From positions 1,178,001 to 1,242,000 of the forward strand of contig CP103032.1 in the NCBI GenBank assembly GCA_024752435.1: DNA of 64,000 bases. Reading direction: 5' to 3'. This document shows positions 9,814-21,499 of the stretch, one piece after another. Origin of the DNA: Allantophomopsis cytisporea (lineage: Eukaryota > Ascomycota > Leotiomycetes > Phacidiales > Phacidiaceae). Numbering within the stretch: position 1 is the stretch's first letter; every line of letters starts with the position of its first letter. The translations under genes were made by a program, and so were the position numbers. The notes beneath the pieces were generated by a model that saw only the letters and a program-made list of their open reading frames with translations, was not told the DNA's origin and searched no databases.

Positions 9814-12800
9814 CTAGAAGTAATTTCCACCACCGCCCTGAGCACCGTTACGACTGTATGGGTATTGATAGTTCTGTTGAGGCAGTCCTTGGCCAGCAGT
9901 CAGCTGTGTAGAGGTAGAATAGGCACCAGCTTGACCATTACGACCACCATTGAGCGAAATACCATTTTGACCAAAGCTGTTGATATTTGTGTATGCGGTG
10001 GTACCACCCAAGAAGCTTGTAGCAGAGGCATTTGAAAGACCTCGTTGGTGCAAAGCTCGAGGAAGTGGGATCTGGCCGCCAGTAGTGTCACTAGGAGTTG
10101 CCTGTCCACTGGAAGGACCGCTTCTGCCATCATTGCCCTGAATCTTGGCTTGGATACGGCGTCCGTACGGTGTTGTGCGAATCGCTGATAGATGCGGACG
10201 GATAGCCTCTACAAGTCGAGCTCTGGTATTTGGACTAGCATAGTCAAGAGCAGTTTGAATGACATAGTTAGCAAAGGAGTCTCGGAGGCATCTATCGAGC
10301 TCATTTGTTGACAGCATTTCCTCGATAAGCATATCCTTGGAAGCCTCCTCTGCACATCTCAAACACTTCTCAATGACGTTTGAGCTGAACTTCTGCCTCG
10401 CCAGCTGTCCTACGCGACCCTGGAACATTGCAACGAGTGGCTCAGTGAAGACCGGTTCATTCAGATCGAGGATGTACTGGACAACGTAGTTGCCAAATGG
10501 ATCTTGAACAAGATTGAACGCGTTGTCTGAGATTTGTCTAATCAACCAAGCCTTCTGATCTCCAGAAGCATGGTCAATGCATCTTTGGAGGACACAGCAG
10601 CCGTGACGGTGAGTGCCAACTTCGATACAATGCTTGCCGACAGCATCAAAGATGAATTGGGCATTGGCCGAAGTGAGTTTATTGAGACACTTTTGTATGA
10701 CGTGGTTACCATTCAAATCCTGAATGAGTTCAACAACGCGGTATCTTAAGGCACCAATGATGGTCTCGATCTGTCCTGGAGTAGAGATAAACTCAATCAT
10801 CTTTTGTAAAGCGCGAGTGCCGTGTTGGTTCAAAGCGATGCGAACCATATCTTCTGCTGCATTTTCGATGAGTACTGTACGCTCCTCATCATTGCAATAC
10901 TCAAGTAATTTCTGACAAAGATAGTTGCCAAAGGGGTCAGTCATAAGTTCAATGACGTGCTGGTTAGTCTCAAGCCAGATCATATGAACCTGCTCAGGAT
11001 TACGATCCTCGAGTTTCTTCTGCAGATAGCGACAACCATGTTGGTCCTTGCACAAACCATAGATCTCACCTCCCAGGCTTTCAAGGGGAAGATTGGTAAA
11101 CCGGTTCATTGCTAATGGTAGATAGTTAGCATTCGCTTTTAGACGTAATTCTTGGGACACAACACAACATGTACCTTCACCATCATTCTGACGACGTTGC
11201 TGAATGATACGAGTCTGGCTATCTCGACCACCATGCTGCTGAGCAAACAACCCTCCTGGATAAGGGTAAGCATTGGCTGGTGAATACATTTGCTGTCCAA
11301 TCTGCATGTTCTGCATGCCCATAGCCATCATCTGCATGTTGTAATTTCCAGGCGGATAGTAAGAGTTTCCAGTGTATTGCGGCATGTTTGTTGCGACGGG
11401 TATGTTGACTGATGGAGCAGCGGTTGGCAATGCCTGAGTCTGGGGCAGAGTTTGACTGCTTGGTGGTCCAAAGGAAGGCGCATTCGCCTGCAGTGCAGAA
11501 TGAATCGACGGGTATGAATTGTTTTGGATTTCACGTGAGGTAGTTGAAGTCTCTCCGCCGGATAGCTCTCGGCTATGACGATTGTTGATCGCAGCGTTTG
11601 GAGGAATGCGTCCCAAGCTAGCATTATGGTTGTGGAAGTGTTGCTGCGCATGCGAGTTTTGGCCTGAATTATTGTTTGGAGCGGCACCACCATTAGTTGT
11701 TGTTTTCATTGTTGGTACATCGTTCGCAGAGTACGATGATAGGAGCTTTGGCGGGGTGACCTGTAGCTGATGACTTGGAGACTTGAGCTGTAGATTTTCT
11801 TGTTGGTAGTTTTCACCAAAGCTCTTTATGTCAAAGGAGTGCCTATAAGATGACCGGCCATTCATTGGCGATTCTGCCGTCGAGGAGCTCGCTGGACCCA
11901 TAGTGGTGATTGGAGTCCCATTTCCGCTATGTTGTTGAGATGTGTTCATGTTCAAGCTGTGTTGCTGGGGGCGATGGCGAGGCACAAACGAGAGCCAAGC
12001 GTCAGCCTGGGACTCTGGTCCCGGAGACTGTGAAGTTGCAAGATCCAGGGCCGCAGAAGATGCGGAGAGCTGCATGTGGCGGTCAGTAGAGCACTGGAAT
12101 AACAAGGTATCAGAACAAACCATGCCAGGATGACCAGGGTTCGATGTGAGTGTTGGAAACGTATTTTCGATGGTATGCATCTGTGAGTAATTCTTGTGCT
12201 CTGGTGGCGGCGTAGCAGAGTCGTCATCTCCGAAGAGAAAACGAGTGGTGTTGGTTTGATCGAGAGACAATACGTCGTGCATACCGTTGCGAGACTTGGT
12301 AACCGGCATTGAATAGCGGTTGAGACTAGCAATCAGTCAATACAGGAGAACAGAATAACAACACAGGTAGATGATCGGAACGGTAAGTATATGAAATGCT
12401 GATATCGCAGTTGTGGGCGGGGCATAGAAAGCTTATGGTCCTGCTCAATAGCCCCAACAGTGTCTATGTGAGTACAAGAGGTAAAGATTCAAAAAAATAA
12501 CACAGCAGAATGGGGATTTTTGAGATGCTCGCATGGTTGAGCATAAAAAGGAAATAGATCAGATGTAGGTAGAAGCTCTACCAAATAACGTGTTCGCCTA
12601 TTCAAGTAGATGTGATCTGGTCTCCATAATATTATCAAGACACTCAGCACCATGCAGATATAACCCGACCATCTAAGCTCCAAGGTTCATAGATCAACCA
12701 GGTACTTTTATGATGTTCGTCTCTGCTCACATGATTTGACGCTTGTCTTTTTCTTTCTTTTTTATGTAGAGGGGCCTTGAGGGTAGGATGGACTAAGAAA

Positions 12801-13906
12801 AGTGAAAGTGACTTACGCTGCGGTGGAGTGATGACTTGTTGGATCCTGCCGAACGGCCTCTTCTTTCTCATCCTCATCGCTGTTACGTCTTGATCCTGGG
12901 ACCGACTGAGCGGAAAGCTGTTCTTCCATCATAAACCGGGTTTGGCTTATACTCGAATGCGGGGAAGTGAGCTGAGAGCCTGATCTACCTGGTCGAATAT
13001 ATAGACCTGGTGGCGAAGTGAGACTTGATGTAGAATATCTATTAGGGCGGGAGAAGGCTGAAGGAAAACCGTTGCTCGATTCGCGGTATTCTGGTGGGGT
13101 GGTTGGTTCAGATTGACGGCCAGGAGCGTTATTGCTGTTATTGTTACTGTTATTGGTGGTGCTGCTGTTGCTACTATTGATGTTTGATCTTCCAAGATCC
13201 TCTTGCATCTGAGCAAGTTCCTGTTCTTCTCGTCTTTGTTGTAGATCCAGTAGCTGCATCTCAGCCTCGAAACGGCGTTTCTGTTCTCTTAGTCTTTCGT
13301 ATTCGAGTTTCTTCTTTTCTAACTAGGAGAGAATTAGATAGACTCTTCCATATTATTGGTCACCGTATGTCCTTCACAAAAAAATGTATAGCCAGGCACA
13401 ACTTTTGTAAACTTGTTGTGCTTTTGGATATGGGATATCGAGGGGAAGCTTACGAGTTGAACTTTGTGGTAGGTCTAAGTTTGATGTCAGCACCACATTT
13501 ATTACAGTGTTTTTATGGCCCATCTAGCAAATAGCTGGAGCAATAGCGTTTCAAGAGCTATTGTCGCATACAAAAGCGATTGTTGCGATTGCGCGACAAT
13601 AGCTGTGAACAATAGCAATTGTGGGGTCCAATTGACAATGGGAGACAATAGAGTGCCTACCGAGGGTGTGTAATCCTGCACTTCCTGTCCACGCTGGTTT
13701 GCAATTGATGAGATAGTAGGAACACGACCAGAATCTGTGGTGAATCGCCTTGTCAAACTCCCTCGTCCATTGTCATGCGCATACATTGAAGGGGGCATTC
13801 TGCCGTTTCGTAGTGGAGAGGTTATGCCTGGATCATTGCGAGGACTTTGCTGCTGACGAAAACGCAGCTCGTCCATTCGATCGCCGGTACTATTCGAATA
13901 TGCCAT
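9814..13906 (-). CDS. Pumilio-family (PUF) RNA-binding protein, Puf4/Mpt5-like
   Basis: Cytoplasmic regulator expected to bind UGUA-type elements in 3' UTRs and promote mRNA decay or repression. Exons: 13906-13661, 13322-12817, 12325-11175 and 11111-9814, about 1066 residues. The N-terminal half is disordered, with a short coiled coil (LEYERLREQKRRFEAEMQLL) and Asn/Ser/Gln-rich tracts. The C-terminal Pumilio domain (about residues 650-980) shows successive repeat cores: DQHGCRYLQ, DPFGNYLCQ, NQHGTRALQ, DLNGNHVIQ, HRHGCCVLQ, DPFGNYVVQ, KFSSNVIEK and DSFANYVIQ, that is eight repeats. The order of base-contacting triplets resembles yeast Puf4. I infer the intron 11174-11112 from a GTACAT donor, GCTAAC branch and TTAG acceptor, although it is open and 63 nt long; splicing gives the more conserved DGEAMNRF join. 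Introns 1 and 2 are long (338 and 491 nt). A long upstream leader is likely. Confidence 0.92.
13556..13604. repeat. 12-bp perfect inverted repeat inside PUF intron 1
   Basis: AGCTATTGTCGC at 13556-13567 is matched by its exact reverse complement at 13593-13604 with a 25-nt loop. More CAATAG/CTATTG words surround it to 13660. The intron is 338 nt, several times longer than most others here, so an inserted element is plausible. Confidence 0.7.
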
Positions 13907-14926
13907 GATATTTAACTACGAGTCACACATACTGTCAGCACTGTTCAATATAGCTGCACAAAAGTCTCGAGGTTGGGGTAGGGTGGGGCTTTCTCTGCGG
14001 AGCGCAAGCCACCTGTATTTCGAGGATAAGAGCAACTGATCCCTTGGAGCATGGGGTCATATACCTGCGGTGGAGGCAATCGATCGAAGGCGTCCTGGAG
14101 GGCCAGGCGCGACAGCAGAAGAAATATCCAGCAGCGAGATTGTTCTTGAAAGAGTGGCAGATTGCGTGAAAGGTGAGGCCTTCGTCGTTGTCAACTTGTG
14201 ATGAAGCACCCCTGCCGCTCGCTTTGACCACTAAGCTCCTGCCAGCCAGGAAGAGGGAACTGGCCAGTCTTGCGCCTAATTAGATGCCAGGACGGTTATA
14301 CCAAAAAAGGCGTGAAAGTTGTACAGAATTCTCCTTTTCTCTTCTCTCTTTTCTTTAATACAGATACATGAAATATTTGCTGAATATTGGTTGTTGAAAG
14401 GGATAGGTTTAACTTATGCAGGAGAGGAGGTTGAGGTTGGAGTGCGGGTTGTACAAAGAGTGTAAAGGTCTCAGCACAACGTGGGAGCAGCATCTCAGAC
14501 GAGCAACGAGAATGACTGGACTGGTTCGTGCATTTATCCGACGCACACGCAGATGAACAAGGAAGGGAGAGTTGTGTGGCAGTATATTTTCTACAGTTGG
14601 AGAACGAGTAAAGGTCTACTGTAAGTAAGGTAGCAGCTGGTCGAAGCAGTAAGAAAGGTCCCAGAGAGGGTAGGATAAGGTAGCTAGCTGTTGGATGAAC
14701 TTCTGCACATCTGCAAAGGCACAAGGGTAAGTCGGCGGTGGTGTATCTTTTGTTTTGTTATTATTATTGTTTTGTTTTGTTTCTTTTCTGACTTGTAAGG
14801 TAATGAAGATATCTAGGTAGATAATGGATAGGTAAGCAGGTCGATAGATATCGAAATGCCTTACGGAATAATCCAAGTAGTAGTAGCAGTAGTCATTTTG
14901 TGACCCCTTCGAGAGAGGGTGGTTGG

Positions 14927-14950
14927 GTGAGGTGAGGTGAGGTGAGGTGA
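14927..14950. repeat. GGTGA pentanucleotide tandem repeat
   Basis: About five head-to-tail GGTGA units lie in the PUF upstream region, probably in its 5' leader or promoter. Confidence 0.8.
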
Positions 14951-15312
14951 TGCAAAGAATAATGGCAAAATGAGAAGAACTATTATGTACTTGTACATAT
15001 TACGGCGTAGATATTGCCTGCCACAAAGCACACATTACAAGGCGAAGATCGCTTGCCAAGATTCGCTGTTCGTTGAATCTGATTGAAGCTGCTGCAGGCA
15101 GACAGACCTCAGCTAAGAGTACTACGTTGCGGAGGACCTACGGTATTTAGTATGGATTTCAAATTTGCCTCAGCTTGATTAAGGTATTGTATGCGTCTAT
15201 CATTCATCTCGTCTCTTGTCACTTCTATGTATCTACCTCACCCCATTCAGGTGGTCAGCTATACTGATTTCACCTGGCTAATAAAGCATATCCCCCTCAC
15301 CGTCGGTCTTGG

Positions 15313-15322
15313 TATATATAAA
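15313..15322 (+). promoter_or_regulatory. TATA-box candidate
   Basis: TATATATAAATAG is the clearest TATA-like element in the spacer. It points toward the plus-strand short frame at 15509, about 190 nt downstream. Promoter activity is inference. Confidence 0.35.
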
Positions 15323-15508
15323 TAGAGATATTCATAGAACACATACTACGAAGACTACGAGAACTACGAAAATTACGAAGTTACTACGGATACCACTACT
15401 TCACCTTACCCATGATACCTAGGTAATTCGTAAGTTCACAAAAAGTCACCAAGTATGCACGGGAATACAATCATCTAACAACCACCACCACCATCATTTA
15501 TTACCACC

Positions 15509-15583
15509 ATGGCCGCCACAATATCCCCCCCCCTCCCGCCTCGAACCAGGTGTGCATCAATCCTCTCTCACTCTTCCTCCAAG
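15509..15583 (+). other. short frame in strong start context (possible small gene, first exon or leader ORF)
   Basis: The ATG is preceded by TTACCACC and followed by GCC, a near-ideal eukaryotic start context. The frame reads MAATISPPLPPRTRCASILS and ends after about two dozen codons. A GTGTGC that could serve as a donor lies after the 14th codon, but I cannot find a matching downstream exon. It may also be noise in a long leader. Confidence 0.2.
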
Positions 15584-17387
15584 GGCCTGGCCTAGAGCAC
15601 ACTGTGCCTACATGTAGTGATTGGACCCTGTGCAGAAGTGCCCCGACTGTGGTTTAGGGTACTCCTCGTCTTGAGGGGTCGGCCATCACTTTCTGAGAGA
15701 GCCAACGGCGCTTGAAAGATCAGCAAACTGGTGATAGCGCTGCATCTATGACCGCCCTACCAATCAGGTCATTTCAAGGTACCAAGGGGCTCAATTTCCC
15801 TTCAAAGCAGCGGTGTACAAGAATCTGACATGAACAATGTCAACTAAGTTCCTGTCACCATCACGGTCACCACAATAGCTGTTGTACTGGTCTGCCTCGT
15901 GCCTAGCAGCCATACTTTGGGCCCTCGTGTTAACATGTGCAGAATTCTGCAGAGAATTTGCCAGAGAATTGGCAGTTTGAGTCACAGCCAGCAGGAGATC
16001 CAAACGCAAGATGCAGAACATGGCCATCTCCGGGTATTGTGAAACACTATTGCAGGGGCGGCATGCTTGATGATATCGGATGCTCACCATGTGGATAGCA
16101 CAATCGGGACATTGATCGAGAAGGCAGGATGAGATGTGGAAAAGCTATTGCGTGACAGTATATTATTGACAATGATGTCTGATACATCTTAGGTGGACTA
16201 CTCAAAGCTACATAGATCTTGTGTTGGTGGCCGGCTTTGTGCTCCAAGCCCTGTATGGGCGTATATTTATTTACCCACGTACATAAGCTGTATGTATGTA
16301 GCAGATTCGCAGTATCTTTCAATACATATCGTATGCTGGTCGTGGCTCTAATTCCCAGTGATTAATCTCTAATCCACGCCGTCCATCAATGGCACGGATC
16401 GTCCTCGGCCCCCTTGACTGGCGTAACCGACACTGGCGGGTTCGCACGCTGAGCGTTGTGAGCATCCTATCGCATTTTATCTTTCGAGATTGAGAACTCC
16501 GAACAGCTGTGTGGAGAAGTCACACTCTGCTACAAACACACATAAGGTATTCATTCATAGTTCTCCGTACATCCAGTAACAGAGTACATACATGCATCTT
16601 GTTTTGTCTTGCACTCTTCATATGTGTCGACTCTGATCGCTATCATGCAAGTGTGACGATTTTCCATCTTCATTAGACTCTTAGTGCAGCCACAGACGAC
16701 GTAGAGAGCGACTTTGTTTTGCCGTGACTTTCAATTTCTTCTGGTCGGCCCACCTATAGAATATCCAAAAGTTGACAGGCGTGACGGGGCATGGCGGGCT
16801 GGGATTGTAGCGGTTACACCTCTTTTTAGGGGTTGCTAGCCATGAAAGCTACATACCTCTTAAGCTTTGAGGGTCTCAGGAGATGAGGCCAAGCCTGACC
16901 TCATACTGCAGGAAAAATTGTGCGAGACTCGAGTTGTAAGAATTCAGGACAATTGTCTTGCAGAATTTGTATTCACTGACAAAGGGGCGTTTCTGTCCAA
17001 TGGCCCGATATCATATCTCATGAAAATGAAAAGCGGTGTGGGTTAGAAAAGGTGTGAGAGACATAACAACCATAGCGGGAGGGAGAAAGACAGAGAGATA
17101 GAGAGAGAACATGGGGGAGAGTGGAATGCCTTTTTCCCAGCCTTGCCCACCACCAACTTCAGCCTTGTGAGTCTTTCAAAGCAAACTCCACACAAACATG
17201 CCAAGCTTCTTCTTCTCTGCGACCGGAGGGCCCTGAGATGGTCAGCAAATCTAACCCGTATGTAGACTAGGTCGCGGAATTGTAGCGCGGGGTGATGAAC
17301 TTCGATAACAAAAATTACGCGACAGCCTCAAGACAGTCACTCGAGCACCGGAGGTTCTAGAAGTTTGTATCTTCATGCGCTTCAACC

Positions 17388-20300
17388 ATGCCTCCTAAAA
17401 AGAAGGTCGCCGGCCCTGTCGAGGTCCCTGATACGGAAGCGAAGTCTTCTGCTGTAAGTAATCTCTAAAACTCTCTCAAGACGCTCTCTGATATTCAATA
17501 TAGCTCGACGAGGCTATACAGCAAGATGGTGGGCCACAAGATGAAGCAACAACAGATCCAAAGCCGAAACGTTTACGAACTAAGAGCAAAGTCAAAGTTG
17601 AGGAGCCTTCAGCTAGACAAGATGATGGATTTGAAGCTATGCTGCAACCTTTCTACGGAGGCAAGAGCCTGACGGATCCTATCGACACTGCGAAAGATAA
17701 ATGGAACTTGCTACCCGCCTTCTTGAAAGTTAAGGGACTTGTCAAGCAACATATCGATTCCTTCAACTACTTCGTGGAAACAGAAATCAAAGATATTATC
17801 AAAGCAAACAAATACGTCCGCAGTGATGTTGATAAGCACTTTTGGTTGGAGTACACCGACATCAATATTGGTATGCCAGAACGACTCGATTATGATGATC
17901 GAAAGCCCGCGAACGAAATTACACCTAACGAGTGCCGCCTTCGTGATATGACATATGCTGCACCTATCCGGGTGAGCATCAAGTACGTTCGTGGGAAACA
18001 AGTGGTGGCAAGAAGAGATATCCCGATCGGTAGAATGCCTATTATGCTTCGAAGTTCGAGATGTCGACTCGCTGGAAAGAATGATCGACAAATGGCACAC
18101 ATGAACGAGTGTGCTCTGGATCCAGGTGGATACTTCATTGTCAATGGAACTGAGAAGGTCATCTTGGTTCAAGAGCAGTTGAGCAAGAACAGAGTTATTG
18201 TTGAGGCAGATCAGAAGAAGGGCATTGTTTCTGCATCGGTCACCAGTTCCACTCACGAGCGAAAATCGAAGAGTTATGTTGTGTTGAAGAAGGAACGCAT
18301 CTACATGCAACACAACGTTTTACAAGAGAACGTGCCAATTGTCATTATCCTAAAGGCTATGGGTATACAATCTGATCATGAGATGCTGCTCCTTGTGGCT
18401 GGAACCGATAGCACATACCAGGATGATTTTGCAGTCAACTTCGAGGAGAGCGCCAAGCTTGGTATTCATTCTCAACAGCAAGCCTTAGAGTACATTGGTG
18501 CCAGAGTAAAGACTGGGAAGAAACCACAGGGCGGAGCACCACAGCGGCGCAACTTTATTGCAGATGGACTGGATGCTTTAGCAAACATTATCATCACCCA
18601 CGTTCCAGTCGTGGGTCTCGATTTCCGACCAAAGGCACTGTATATTTGCTTCATGGTACGAAGAGTCCTCATGGCAATGAATGACCCTAAGCTTGTCGAT
18701 GACCGCGATTACGTTGGTAACAAGAGATTGGAGCTTGCTGGCCAACTGCTATCGTTGTTGTTTGAGGATCTTTTCAAGAAATTCAATTCGGATCTAAAAA
18801 TGAACATCGACAAAGTCTTACGAAAGCCAAACCGAACCATTGAGTTCGATGCCTTCCAGCATATGCAGTCTCATGGTAACTATATTACTCTTGGTATGAA
18901 CAGAGCTATCTCTACTGGAAACTGGAACTTGAAGCGTTTCAAGATGGAGAGGGCAGGTGTCACCCACGTTCTTAGCAGATTAAGTTATATCAGTGCGCTT
19001 GGAATGATGACTCGTATCGCGTCGCAATTCGAGAAGACAAGAAAAGTCAGTGGACCTCGTGCTCTACAGCCTTCCCAATTCGGTATGCTGTGTCCATCAG
19101 ATACGCCTGAAGGAGAGGCTTGTGGACTTGTCAAAAATTTGGCGTTGATGACCCATATTACCACATATGACGATGAAGAGCCTGTGAGAAAGCTCGTCTT
19201 CGTCCTTGGAGCAGAATCGATTGTGGCAATGAGTGGTAAGGAAATCTATGAAGAGGGTGCATACGTAATTTTCATGAATGGAACACCCCTTGCACTCACC
19301 CGACAACCAAAGGCGTTCTTGAACGCTTTCCGCAAGTTCCGACGAGGAGGGCGGGTTTCTGAATTCGTCAGTATTTATATCAACCACCATACGAACGCTG
19401 TGCACATTGCCACGGATGAAGGAAGAATTTGTCGACCTCTCATTGTTGTCGAAAACAGCAAGTCCAAGGTCAACAAACGTCATCTCGAAGACCTCAGAAA
19501 AGGATCCATGGAATTCGATGACTTCCTCTACCGAGGTCTTGTTGAGTACGTGGACGTCAATGAGGAGAACGATTCGAATATTGCACTATATGAAAATGAA
19601 ATCAACGAGACTACTACTCATCTTGAAATAGAGCCTTTTACCATCTTAGGAGCTGTCGCGGGTCTTATCCCATATCCTCATCACAACCAATCTCCCAGAA
19701 ACACATACCAATGTGCCATGGGTAAACAAGCTATTGGGTCTATTGCCTACAACCAGTTCAACCGAATCGATACTCTCCTCTATCTCATGGTCTATCCTCA
19801 ACAACCCATGGTAAGAACACGCACGATCGAACTCATTCACTACGACAAGTTGCCCGCTGGTCAAAGTGCCACAGTTGCTGTGATGTCTTATTCTGGATAT
19901 GATATTGAAGATGCTTTGGTCCTGAACAAAGCATCCTGTGATCGTGGCTTCGGACGTTGTCAAGTACTTCGAAAATACTCCACTCGCCTTCAAAAGTACC
20001 CCAATCGTTCCTCGGATCGCATTGGAGATCGTACAATGGACGAGAACTCTCCCAACACTCCTATTCGCAAGCATGCTCTTTTAGGGGCTGATGGTCTCGC
20101 CGGAGTCGGAGAGAAGGTCAACGCTGGTGAAGTTTACATCAAGAAGGAGACACCTCTGAATACAGCTTCAACCGGCATTGGATCTGATTACGGGACTAAT
20201 GAGCACAAGGATGCTTCCATGACATACCGTCTTCCGGACCCAAGTTATATTGACAAAGTCATGATCTCACAGACCGAGAACGAGTCCACAGTTATCAAGG

Positions 20301-21064
20301 TACAGACCAGACAAACCCGCAGACCTGAACTTGGTGATAAATTCTCATCTCGTCACGGTCAAAAGGGTGTTGTGGGAATTATTGTTCAACAAGAAGACAT
20401 GCCTTTCGCAGATTCTGGAGTTACCCCCGATATTATCATGAACCCTCACGGTTTCCCATCTCGTATGACAGTCGGAAAAATGTTGGAGCTTGTGTCTGGT
20501 AAAGCTGGCGTTCTCAATGGTTCTCTCGAATATGGTACTGCCTTTGGAGGTTCTAAGGTTGAAGATATGGGAAACATCCTCATCAACCACGGCTTCAGTT
20601 ATTCCGGCAAGGATTTCGTTACTAGTGGTATCACTGGGGAGAGTTTACCAGCATACATCTTTTTCGGACCCATTTACTACCAGAAACTGAAGCACATGGT
20701 TCAAGATAAGATGCACTCTAGATCACGTGGTCCTCGTGCCATCCTTACCCGTCAACCTACAGAAGGTCGATCTCGTGATGGTGGTCTTCGTTTGGGAGAG
20801 ATGGAGCGTGATTGTCTGATTGCCTACGGTGCGAGTCAGTTGCTGCTGGAGCGATTGATGTTGAGTAGTGATGCTCATGAGGTAGACATCTGTGAGGTGT
20901 GTGGCCTGATGGGCTATCAGGGTTGGTGTCAAACTTGTAAGAGCACAGCAGGTGTTACAAGGATGACCATGCCATATGCTGCAAAACTGCTGGTGCAGGA
21001 GATGTTGAGTATGAATGTACTCGTGAGACTGAAGTTGGAGGATGAGTTTCCCCATCCTTCATAA
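17388..21064 (+). CDS. RPC2: RNA polymerase III second-largest subunit (RPC2/Ret1)
   Basis: Second-largest catalytic subunit of RNA polymerase III, which makes tRNAs and 5S rRNA. Exon 1 is 17388-17453 (22 codons, MPPKKKVAG start), then a 50-nt intron, then 17504-21064, giving 1208 residues, a normal length. The N-terminal signature KWNLLPAFLKVKGLVKQHIDSFNYF-type region is the Pol III/II beta form. Catalytic-core blocks are present: CPSDTPEGEACGLVKNLALM, GYDIEDALVLNKAS, GDKFSSRHGQKGVVG and NPHGFPSRMTVGKMLEL. The C-terminal zinc ribbon CEVCGLMGYQGWCQTCKS (about 1152-1169) is closer to the Pol III than the Pol II subunit. The basic, acidic-flanked N-terminal extension (KRLRTKSKVK) is typical of fungal versions. 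One long exon with no break. It is convergent with the arylsulfatase. Confidence 0.95.
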
Positions 21065-21499
21065 TGAAGATTGATTTTGATGAGAGTACTTGGAGCGGCG
21101 TTGGGGTGGCGGCATTTCTCTAGCATAGCATACGGCGAATTTGAGAGCTCTTTCTTTTTTCTATCATGGCTCCTTTGTGATACTCGCCTACCCTTACTCG
21201 AAGGACCACTTGAACTCCTAATTATTATAGATGGGTTCATATATTCTATGGCCATGTCCTTGCTTCAATGGAGACCTGAAATAATTGAAGCAGATCACTA
21301 TGATGAGCCGTGTAGTTATTCAATATTAAACAGTTATCTGTAACAGTAGAATCTGTCCCGAGCTGTGCATTCATGTGTAGCCTATTATAGAAAATATGGA
21401 CGAGTACAACATAATTAAGAAATCCTCACAATTGTCCTTTAATCAAACTTCTGAAGGCATTCTATATTTTGATCGAGCATCAGATATATCGATGATGTC
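21065..21499. other. convergent spacer RPC2 / arylsulfatase
   Basis: A 435-nt spacer with the two 3' UTRs; nothing else was recognised. Confidence 0.55.

Larger units (their letters stand above)
13907..17387. other. 3.5-kb divergent spacer, PUF / RPC2
   Basis: It holds the PUF upstream region (13.9-15.1 kb, probably a long leader), a GGTGA pentamer run at 14927-14950, a TATA-box candidate at 15313 followed by a short frame in strong start context at 15509, and the RPC2 promoter. A minus-strand frame of 99 codons (15791-16090) has no recognisable domain. No tRNA or 5S rRNA was seen. Confidence 0.5.

Noticed and set aside
15791..16090. 99-codon minus-strand frame in the PUF/RPC2 spacer
   Set aside because: No signal peptide or domain that I can defend; length is within chance for a 3.5-kb spacer.
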